9,169 nucleotides of DNA, taken from an uncultured Ruminococcus sp. (lineage in GTDB: Bacteria > Bacillota > Clostridia > Oscillospirales > Ruminococcaceae). Below, in pieces: positions 1 through 5,274 of this stretch (position 1 is its first letter; each line of letters starts with the position of its first letter). Both the position numbers and the translations under genes were made by a program. The stretch lies in assembly GCA_946531975.1 (NCBI GenBank), contig CAMNAY010000053.1, positions 1-9,169 of the forward strand, written 5' to 3'. The notes beneath the pieces are model-generated. The model was not told the origin of the DNA. It did no database searches and was given only the letters and a program-made list of their open reading frames with translations.

Positions 1-112
1 CGCTGCTGCGGCTGCCGCGGTTCAGCAGAAAGACTGCATGTCCCTGTGCGGCAAGTCTGCGCGTGATCGCCATGCTGATGGTGCCGGTTCCGCCGATGAA
101 CAGAATTTTCAT
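1..112 (-). CDS. NAD(P)-dependent epimerase/dehydratase, extended SDR type (5' part only)
   Basis: Only the first 37 codons are in the window; the gene runs off the left edge. The translation begins MKILFIGGTGTIS and continues with an alpha helix rich in Ala/Arg, then a second strand (HAVFLLNRG). This is the first beta-alpha-beta unit of a Rossmann fold, with the GGTGxIS glycine motif that binds the NAD(P) pyrophosphate. The Asn-Arg-Gly at the end of the second strand fits the extended/atypical SDR family of nucleotide-sugar epimerases and dehydratases. The substrate cannot be told from this fragment. The ATG at 112 is preceded by AGGAGGAGG-type Shine-Dalgarno sequence (about 121-129) at about 8 nt spacing, so the start is secure. 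It has its own promoter and a long structured leader, so it is not simply part of the araC operon. Confidence 0.85.
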   Translation of the reverse strand, partial: MKILFIGGTGTISMAITRRLAAQGHAVFLLNRGSRSS

Positions 113-326
113 CGGAATGCCTCCTCCTGTTGAAAAATAGGATGCCCCGCTGCAATCCGAAGGTACACGCCCCTCTCATAAAAATCGTGTATCTTCGGAT
201 TGACGGGGGCAAAAGGCAGTCAGCGGTCTTTCCCTGCCCGCAAGGCTGACTGCGCAGGAAAAATCATATTCTATGTATGGTTTGCATATTGTCTCATCAT
301 TGCATCCGGCATTTCCCTGCCGGAAT
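113..326 (-). promoter_or_regulatory. Long structured 5' leader of the epimerase gene
   Basis: The predicted transcript starts near 326 and has about 210 nt before the ATG, with no convincing gene in it. Reading along the minus strand it holds three hairpins. The first, at 323-306, has stem CCGGCA/TGCCGG. The second, at 253-216, has a perfect 9-bp stem GCAGTCAGC/GCTGACTGC, with an alternative inner GCGG/CCGC stem. The third, at 202-153, has a 17-bp stem with one G-U pair, followed by a U-run just before the Shine-Dalgarno. The first two hairpins present the same CAGGGAAA loop on different stems. This arrangement resembles a cis-acting RNA with an attenuator. I do not recognise it as a known riboswitch, T-box or leader class, and its function is inference. 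Confidence 0.5.
131..210 (-). terminator. Terminator-like hairpin (possible attenuator) before the epimerase start
   Basis: The arms at 153-169 (CAATCCGAAGGTACACG on plus) and 186-202 pair over 17 positions with one G-U wobble, around a 16-nt loop. The stem may extend outward through GCCCC at 144-148 and GGGGC at 206-210. On the minus strand the stem is followed by CTATTTTTC (139-131), and then by the Shine-Dalgarno of the epimerase gene. A strong hairpin plus U-run inside the leader is what a transcription attenuator looks like. The U-run is short and a few bases off the stem, so it could instead be a plain stabilising or ribosome-occluding structure. Confidence 0.5.
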
Positions 327-332
327 GACTAC

Positions 333-341
333 ATTATAGCA
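333..341 (-). promoter_or_regulatory. Extended -10 promoter of the epimerase gene
   Basis: On the minus strand TGCTATAAT is a perfect extended -10 element (TATAAT at 338-333). The -35 region at correct spacing (about 356-361) is poor (TGTTCT), so the promoter would rely on the TG extension. It lies directly after the T-run of the araC terminator. The transcript would start near 326. Confidence 0.6.
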
Positions 342-349
342 TATACAGC

Positions 350-395
350 AAAAAAAGAACATAGGATATGTTATGATTCTCTTAACATATCCTAT
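350..395 (-). terminator. Rho-independent terminator of the araC operon
   Basis: A perfect 13-bp inverted repeat (ATAGGATATGTTA at 361-373, its complement at 383-395, 9-nt loop) is followed on the minus strand by GTTCTTTTTTT (A-tract 350-356 on plus). The stem is AT-rich but long. The araC stop codon (394-392) lies inside the upstream arm, so the terminating ribosome would sit on the stem. Confidence 0.75.
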
Positions 396-1177
396 GATTC
401 TTGAATGGATCCGATTTTCTCTTTTTTGCGCCAGCTCTGCGGCGAGCAGCCGATCTGCTGCTTGAACTGCCTTGAAAAATGGACGCTGCTGCTGTAACCG
501 CAGGCGAAAGCGGTCTCCTCAATGGTCATGCCGGGATTGCGCAGATACTGCTGTGCCTGTTCCATGCGGCTGCGGATGACGTCTGCCATGCAGGTTGTGC
601 CGAAGGCTTTTTTGTAGAGCGCGTGAAGATATGGCATACTGAGACTGAGAAGCTGCGCCATATACTTCAGATTCCAGTCTTTTCCGGGCTGCGCATAGAT
701 TTTCCGGCGCAGGTCGAGCAGCTCGCGGTAATGCGGGAGGTCTGCGGCAGCAAGCTCTGCCTGTACCGTGAAGACCTCAGCGAGCATGGCACGGATCAGC
801 AGACCGGCGGTCGGGGAGTGCGTCTCGCGGTAGTAGCAGTCGGCAATCAGCCGGAAATACTGTGAGAGATTGATCTGCGCACCGATCGGAATCAGCTCAT
901 TGAACCGGACGGCAGTTTCAGCATCCAGCGGCTCGGTGCAGGTAAAGAGGATCCAGTCGTTGATATAGTCCGTGCCGTCTGCGCCGTAGCACAGGGGCGC
1001 GCCGACGTCATAGAGAATAAATGTATCCGGTTCCACGGATGTGACCGTATCCCCGATCTGAAAGAAGGCGGGCGTCTTGACGAACAGTGCAAGATAGCCC
1101 TCAAAGCCCTGCGGCACATCGAGGACAAAGCTGCTGTCATGCTTACAGGCGCAGCCCATGCGAAGAATCTCAAACAA
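392..1177 (-). CDS. AraC-family transcriptional regulator
   Basis: This 261-residue protein has the standard AraC/XylS layout. The N-terminal part (about 1-100) is beta-rich and consistent with a cupin-like ligand-binding domain. A helical middle (about 105-160) would serve dimerisation. The C-terminal DNA-binding domain has two helix-turn-helix motifs: about 167-193 (WNLKYMAQLLSLSMPYLHALYKK) and about 217-240, with the family signature of Ala-x-x-x-Gly-Tyr-Ser-Ser and His-Phe-Ser-Arg-x-Phe-Lys at about 223-239. The start is TTG at 1177: AAGGAG lies 9 nt upstream, whereas the first in-frame ATG (1159) is far too distant from it. It follows the PglX-like gene by 17 nt in the same direction and should be co-transcribed with it. 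It may autoregulate or control neighbouring polysaccharide genes. The effector is unknown, and no operator could be assigned. Confidence 0.93.
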   Translation of the reverse strand: MFEILRMGCACKHDSSFVLDVPQGFEGYLALFVKTPAFFQIGDTVTSVEPDTFILYDVGAPLCYGADGTDYINDWILFTCTEPLDAETAVRFNELIPIGAQINLSQYFRLIADCYYRETHSPTAGLLIRAMLAEVFTVQAELAAADLPHYRELLDLRRKIYAQPGKDWNLKYMAQLLSLSMPYLHALYKKAFGTTCMADVIRSRMEQAQQYLRNPGMTIEETAFACGYSSSVHFSRQFKQQIGCSPQSWRKKEKIGSIQES

Positions 1178-1186
1178 GGCTTTTCA

Positions 1187-1192
1187 CTCCTT
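1187..1192 (-). promoter_or_regulatory. Ribosome binding site that fixes the TTG start of the regulator
   Basis: AAGGAG on the minus strand lies in the 17-nt gap between the two operon genes, 9 nt before TTG (1177-1175). No ATG or GTG in the correct frame is equally well placed. A nearby GTG at 1187-1185 is out of frame and soon hits a stop. Confidence 0.75.
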
Positions 1193-1194
1193 TC

Positions 1195-2034
1195 TTACGG
1201 AATCGGCGCGAGGACGGCGGAGAATTTAGCATAGTTTTCTGCGACGCCGTCCTGCATACAGACCGGCACATCCCGCAGCGCATACAGGCGCTCTGCAAAC
1301 TGCTGCACAGAATCCGCCTCGGCTTTCAGCTGCATCCGCTGTCTGCTGTCTGCCGGACACTGTGCCTGCAATTCAGCGAGATGCGTCAGATAGGGCATCG
1401 CATAGCGCGTGCGGAGCGTTTCAAGGGTATCGGAATCCCAGCGGTGCAGATAAACCAGCGCACGGAAGCCGCTCTGCCCGCCGGAGGTGAACAGCCAGTA
1501 AATCGGGCGTTTGCGGTAGACCTTGCAGTGGTCGCGGAAGAATCCGCGCGTCAGGTACCGCCGAAGCACTTCCCGCGGGGGGCCGGTTCCGTCCAGCGCA
1601 GCAGCCAGAAAGCTGAGGTTTTCTTCCAGCGTTTCTTCGCCGTAGACGCTTTGGATGAAATCCGCTGCGCGTTCTGCGAGATCCGGCGAAAAGCAGGGAT
1701 GTGTGCAGATCGGGAGAATATTATCAGTGACAGGAATGACCGTGCGGTACTTTTCGGGATCCCATGTCCCCCCGGCATAGCACAGTCCGGGGCTGTCAGG
1801 GGAGTATCTGCCGAAGATGCAGCCGACCGCATAGCTGATGAGCGAGCGGATTTCCCGCTGCAAGTCGGCGCGGCGGATACTGACTTCACGTTCAGCGACT
1901 TCATGCGGCAGTTCCAGACCGTAGATCTGCAAAAACAGCCGGTTGAGTGCTTCTTCGTTCTCCCGCAGCTTCCGGAACCGCTGCTCACAGGTCTGCTCCC
2001 ATGCGCGGTACCGGTCAGCAATCCGTTCCGCCAT
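1195..2034 (-). CDS. Free-standing PglX C-terminal domain protein (BREX methyltransferase remnant or stand-alone domain)
   Basis: The 279 residues match, from memory of the family, the last quarter of PglX, the BREX-1 adenine-specific DNA methyltransferase (about 1,200 residues). Recognisable blocks in PglX order are EALNRLFLQIYGL (28-40), ADLQREIRSLISYAVGCIFGRYS (56-78), YAGG (86-89), DNILPI (104-109), YGEETLEENL (131-140), FRDHCKVYRKRPIYWLF (166-182) and ALVYLHRWD (192-200). A charged helical tail ends in GVxxNYAKF (263-271), as in full PglX. The Rossmann methyltransferase core is absent: no FxGxG and no NPPY motif, so it cannot methylate DNA itself. It is not simply cut by the window: an in-frame TAA lies within the promoter at about 2071, and no N-terminal coding sequence exists upstream. 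It has its own promoter and a weak GGAAAGG-type binding site before ATG 2034. No other BREX gene is in the window. It could be a decayed leftover or a domain put to new use. Confidence 0.8.
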   Translation of the reverse strand: MAERIADRYRAWEQTCEQRFRKLRENEEALNRLFLQIYGLELPHEVAEREVSIRRADLQREIRSLISYAVGCIFGRYSPDSPGLCYAGGTWDPEKYRTVIPVTDNILPICTHPCFSPDLAERAADFIQSVYGEETLEENLSFLAAALDGTGPPREVLRRYLTRGFFRDHCKVYRKRPIYWLFTSGGQSGFRALVYLHRWDSDTLETLRTRYAMPYLTHLAELQAQCPADSRQRMQLKAEADSVQQFAERLYALRDVPVCMQDGVAENYAKFSAVLAPIP

Positions 2035-2066
2035 AGCAGCGCCGCCTTTCCCGTATATTCCCCTAT

Positions 2067-2095
2067 ATTATATCATATGAAGCGGAAAAGTGCAA
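2067..2095 (-). promoter_or_regulatory. Promoter of the PglX-like/araC operon
   Basis: On the minus strand, TTGCAC (2095-2090) is followed by a 17-nt spacer and TATAAT (2072-2067), with TG one base upstream of the -10 (extended -10, TGATATAAT). The predicted start is near 2060, giving a leader of only about 26 nt. An in-frame stop overlapping the -10 shows that the downstream reading frame begins after this promoter. Confidence 0.75.
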
Positions 2096-2145
2096 TGGGA
2101 GCATTGAGAAAAAGTCTCAGGGCAGATAAAAATTGATTTGACGGA

Positions 2146-2190
2146 AAAGCCACGGTACTTCTGACTGCCGGTCAGAGATACCGTGGCTTT
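2146..2190 (-). terminator. Terminator of the pectate lyase gene
   Basis: A 12-bp perfect stem (AAAGCCACGGTA at 2146-2157, complement at 2179-2190) encloses a further CTGAC/GTCAG inner stem. On the minus strand it is followed by a short T-run (GGCTTTTCC), and it lies about 44 nt past the stop codon at 2234. A second small hairpin with a 5-bp stem (2105-2119) follows. Confidence 0.75.
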
Positions 2191-2233
2191 GATTTTGTTA
2201 TTTCAGCTTGCACTTCCCGTGCAGGCTTCCGGA

Positions 2234-5113
2234 TCAGAGAGACGGGATCTTATGCGCGAGGTATTGCAGAAGCCGCTCCAGATCGGGCGCTGTGCAGACC
2301 GAATCGCGGTTGCAGTCCGCATTCAGCTTGCCGACGTCCGTGATGACTGTTTCATCCAGTGTGGAATCCTCAGCGATCAGCCGCGAGATCAGCACGGCAT
2401 CCAGCACATTGACATCACCGTTGCAGTCGGCATCGCCGAGCAGCGTCATGACCGGTACCGGCACAGTGGTGGTTGTGGTGGTTGTTGTGGTGGTGGTTTC
2501 GGTCGTTGTCGTTGTCACGACCGGAATCGGCTCGGTCAGGAGATTCCATTTCTGGCAGGGGCTGTTGGTCGGCGCATACTGCTGGATATTGGCGCCGCCG
2601 TCCTTCGAGGCACCGTCAACCTCTACAAGGCAGGCGTCATTTGAACGATGCGAGAGGATGCTGTATGTGCCGTCGAGGTTCTTCGTGAACCGGAACAGCT
2701 CTGCGCTGTCAGAGGAAGAATAGGCAGCGAGGTCGATGTTTGCAGCATTGCCGCTGCCCTCCGCTTTGAGCGCATATGCGGGGTCAGACTGCGAGCGGAT
2801 CCAGTAGTAATTGCCGGAGCCGAATGCGGTCAGTGTCCATTTCTGGCAGTCGAAGCCGTTGGATTCCCACTGGCGGACATTGGTTCCGGCGTTCATCGCG
2901 CCGTTTTCGATGTCCATTACCAGACCGGAGTTTGCGTTCTCAAAGGTATACAGCAGATCGGTTTTCATGGAAACGCCGGGATCGGCAGCGGATTCGAGAA
3001 TCCAGTTCTGGCAGGATGCGCCATTTTTCTCCCACTGCTGCACATTTGCGCCGGAGGCAGTCGATGCATCCGCGACCTCAACGGCCGATTTGTCGCCGGA
3101 AACGCCGGTATAGATTGTATAGCTGCCGTCGCTGTTCTCTGCAAACAGGAACTGCTGATTGGTGCCGCCGTTGTACTGATAGAGGTCGATGTTGGTGCCG
3201 TTGTCGGCTTTTCTGCCGGCGACATCGAGGACATAGGTCGCGCCATCACCGACGCAGGAGACGATGTAATAGCGGCTGTCACCGGCGCTGTACAGCTTCC
3301 AGATATCGTGAACAGAGCTGTTGTCGGTGCCCCACTGCTGAATATTGGCGCCGTTTTCGGCAGCACCGCCTGCAACCTGAAGATACAGACCGGAATTCAC
3401 GTTCCTGATGCGGAATGCGGCGCCTTCGCTGAAGCTTGCCGCGACCGGACCCATCGGACTGCTCGGCGCTTCGCTGTAACCGGCACTCGGCACGCCTGCC
3501 TTTGCAAACCGCAGATACATCATGTTGTTCTTGTTCGACTGAACGCCGCTGTAACTGCCGCAGTAGTTTTTGACATTCTGCGCGCTGATCGAGACATAGC
3601 TGTAATTGCCGGCGGGACGGAATCCGCTGGGCTTGGAATAGCTGGGGTTGGACGAGGTGCCCTGCCCCTGAACGGTGCGGTTGCAGCTGTTGAAGATTGA
3701 GCCGCTCTCGGCGTATGCGCCCGCATAGGTAATCGAGTTCCAGTCGCAGATGACATTTCCGCCGTTTTCGTAGACACAGTTTTCCGCGTAGATATCGCAT
3801 CCGCTGTGAACGGTATATGCCATGCTGAACTGGTTGACATAGTTATTGAGCGAGTGAAAGTAGCCCCAGCGCATCAGTCCCGGACCGCGGGTGAGGGTCT
3901 TGTTGAAGCTGTTGCTGATGATTGACATGCGCGGGAAATTGTCGTATTTGTTCTTGACATCTGCGGTGTCATCGGGGTAGCCGAGGATCAGACCGTATTC
4001 ATGCAGCCCGAATGCACAGTCAGAAACAGTGCAGAAGTCCGCATCATAGCAGCATGCGAGGAACTTGTCATAATCGGGCAGACCGGTCGAAGCCTTGTTG
4101 TAGTCGGCATGTCCGGTGAAGGTGCAGTGATCGACCCAGAGGTTCTCGCCGGAGCCGAAATAGACGACGATTGAGTCGTTGCCGTTGGACTCCTTATCGT
4201 GCTGGAGGTCGAAATTCTTGATGATGAGGTTGTTGCCGACGCCCTTGCCGGAGCTGGTGCAGAACTGCACATTATAAAGCGTATGCTTTGCATAGCTGCC
4301 GATGATCGTCTTGTTGCTGTGAACATAGATTCTGCCGTCCGGGCAGTAGTATCTGCCGGAGGAATCCTTGGTCAGGTTCGTGACCTTGATATCCGCAGTC
4401 ACGACAATCGTGTACGGGGTATCGGAGGTTGCGTACTTGCTGAGATCGCTGAAATTGCTGACTTCAACGACCTCACCGAACAGTCCGCCGATATCGGATG
4501 CTTTGATATTGCCGGTCTGGTCGTTCTTGCAGTAGCCTGCGAAGCCCTGAAGCCCGTCGGCATTGAGCAGCCAGAGCTGGCTGTCCGCGCCGGAGTAGTT
4601 TGCGAGGGTCATGCCGCCGCTGCCCTGTGTCAGAGCGAGCGAGGTGTTCTCATAGTTGACAATTTTGTAATAGAGATCGTTGCCGAGGTGATCCTGCTTG
4701 ACCGGAACGGCATACCAGTGCTGCGACTTTGCGGATTCGCTGCCGTAGAGGATGACGCTGTTTCCGGCGGTGACGCTGTAATTCTGCGGCGTCAGCAGTC
4801 TGCCGGACTGCGCATTGACGATCTTGAAGAAGGTGCCTTTGGAGTCCTTGCCGACGCGGTCAAAGCGCCAGGAGGACGACAGGTCATTGCCGAGCGTCTT
4901 GAGTGTGAGGGCAGAGCCGTCCGTGGTGCCGTTTTCGGTCAGGACGCTGGATCCGTCCTTGTTTGCGAGGTTCATGAGCTGCGGCGGGTAGTCTGTCGAG
5001 ACCGCGCTGACTGTCAGCGGCTGCTGTGCGAATTGGACAAGCGGCAGAATACAGGAAGCGAGCATTGTCAGCGACAGAAGCAGTGCCTGCCGGAGCAGTT
5101 TGGTTCGTTTCAT
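2234..5113 (-). CDS. Secreted cellulosomal pectate lyase: ricin-trefoil - PL1 - two ricin-trefoils - Thr linker - dockerin
   Basis: This 959-residue secreted enzyme has a signal peptide (1 to about 37; cleavage after TVSA). An N-terminal ricin-type beta-trefoil (about 46-185) precedes the PL1 pectate lyase parallel beta-helix (about 190-540). PL1 hallmarks are LWVDHCTF (325-332), an Asp-rich stretch for calcium (DYDKFLACCYDAD, 347-359) and TRGPGLMRWGYFHSLNNY (408-425), which carries the catalytic arginine region. PL1 enzymes cleave polygalacturonate by calcium-dependent beta-elimination. Two more trefoils (about 565-708 and 720-860) contain six GxNxxQxW-like repeats and probably bind carbohydrate (CBM13-like). 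A threonine-rich linker (867-883) leads to a C-terminal type I dockerin (about 892-956). Its two calcium loops start at D894 and D933. ATG 5113 has AAGGAG 10 nt upstream. The gene is monocistronic, with its own promoter and terminator. Confidence 0.93.
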   Translation of the reverse strand: MKRTKLLRQALLLSLTMLASCILPLVQFAQQPLTVSAVSTDYPPQLMNLANKDGSSVLTENGTTDGSALTLKTLGNDLSSSWRFDRVGKDSKGTFFKIVNAQSGRLLTPQNYSVTAGNSVILYGSESAKSQHWYAVPVKQDHLGNDLYYKIVNYENTSLALTQGSGGMTLANYSGADSQLWLLNADGLQGFAGYCKNDQTGNIKASDIGGLFGEVVEVSNFSDLSKYATSDTPYTIVVTADIKVTNLTKDSSGRYYCPDGRIYVHSNKTIIGSYAKHTLYNVQFCTSSGKGVGNNLIIKNFDLQHDKESNGNDSIVVYFGSGENLWVDHCTFTGHADYNKASTGLPDYDKFLACCYDADFCTVSDCAFGLHEYGLILGYPDDTADVKNKYDNFPRMSIISNSFNKTLTRGPGLMRWGYFHSLNNYVNQFSMAYTVHSGCDIYAENCVYENGGNVICDWNSITYAGAYAESGSIFNSCNRTVQGQGTSSNPSYSKPSGFRPAGNYSYVSISAQNVKNYCGSYSGVQSNKNNMMYLRFAKAGVPSAGYSEAPSSPMGPVAASFSEGAAFRIRNVNSGLYLQVAGGAAENGANIQQWGTDNSSVHDIWKLYSAGDSRYYIVSCVGDGATYVLDVAGRKADNGTNIDLYQYNGGTNQQFLFAENSDGSYTIYTGVSGDKSAVEVADASTASGANVQQWEKNGASCQNWILESAADPGVSMKTDLLYTFENANSGLVMDIENGAMNAGTNVRQWESNGFDCQKWTLTAFGSGNYYWIRSQSDPAYALKAEGSGNAANIDLAAYSSSDSAELFRFTKNLDGTYSILSHRSNDACLVEVDGASKDGGANIQQYAPTNSPCQKWNLLTEPIPVVTTTTTETTTTTTTTTTTVPVPVMTLLGDADCNGDVNVLDAVLISRLIAEDSTLDETVITDVGKLNADCNRDSVCTAPDLERLLQYLAHKIPSL
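2465..2515 (-). repeat. Low-complexity Thr-codon tract encoding the linker
   Basis: Near-uninterrupted ACC/ACA threonine codons (GGT/TGT pattern on the plus strand), broken by one Glu codon, code for the flexible linker between the last trefoil and the dockerin. Such tracts can change length by slippage and are typical of ruminococcal cellulosome enzymes. Confidence 0.85.
2534..3421 (-). repeat. Six diverged ricin-type repeats (two beta-trefoils)
   Basis: Residues about 565-860 hold six units of roughly 45-50 residues. The recurring cores include NGANIQQWG, NGTNIDLYQY, SGANVQQWE, AGTNVRQWE, NAANIDLAAY and GGANIQQYA. Most are followed about ten residues later by QxW, CQNW or CQKW. They fall into two sets of three, each set a beta-trefoil. 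The middle unit of both trefoils has the degenerate NIDL form, suggesting that a whole trefoil was duplicated. Confidence 0.8.
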
Positions 5114-5163
5114 GTCAGATCATCTCCTTTTTGACATAGAAAAATGCGGCTATTTACAGTTTC

Positions 5164-5192
5164 ATTATAGCATCCGCGGCGCTCGGCGTCAA
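5164..5192 (-). promoter_or_regulatory. Strong sigma-A promoter of the pectate lyase gene
   Basis: On the minus strand, TTGACG (5192-5187), a 17-nt spacer and TATAAT (5169-5164) with a TGC extension form a near-consensus promoter. The start would be near 5157, giving a leader of about 44 nt. The spacer contains the palindrome CCGCGG (5174-5179). A regulator site is possible but cannot be shown. Confidence 0.8.
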
Positions 5193-5236
5193 TGAAGTAT
5201 TGCGTACATCAGATGACCAAAACGGTCAGGATTCCC

Positions 5237-5266
5237 AAAAAAGGAACCGCCCGTACAGGCGGTTCC
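5237..5266 (-). terminator. Rho-independent terminator of the GH30 xylanase gene
   Basis: A perfect 9-bp GC-rich stem (GGAACCGCC/GGCGGTTCC, 6-nt loop, 5243-5266) is directly followed on the minus strand by six T residues (5242-5237). It begins 8 nt after the stop codon at 5275. This is a textbook intrinsic terminator. Confidence 0.92.
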
Positions 5267-5274
5267 GGTTTGGA

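Noticed and set aside
271..312. Small upstream open frame in the epimerase leader (MPDAMMRQYANHT on the minus strand)
   Set aside because: It has 13 codons, and the only purine-rich sequence is about 2 nt from its first ATG, too close for a working ribosome binding site. There is no run of identical codons as in a classic leader peptide.
1195..2034. A complete BREX or other defence island
   Set aside because: Only a PglX C-terminal piece is present. No brxA, brxB, brxC, pglZ or brxL genes, transposase, integrase or tRNA attachment site is visible in the window.
1087..2136. Open frame of 349 codons on the plus strand opposite the PglX-like gene
   Set aside because: It is an antisense shadow that crosses the real operon junction and promoter, with no recognisable domain and no binding site.
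2465..2515. GGT/TGT-rich tract as a CRISPR or regulatory repeat
   Set aside because: It is in frame and encodes the threonine linker of the pectate lyase, and there is no repeat-spacer pattern.
5042..5062. Possible lipobox (LASC, residues 18-21) in the pectate lyase signal peptide
   Set aside because: The hydrophobic segment continues well past the cysteine and a good type I cleavage site (TVSA) follows. A dockerin enzyme is expected to be secreted, not lipid-anchored.
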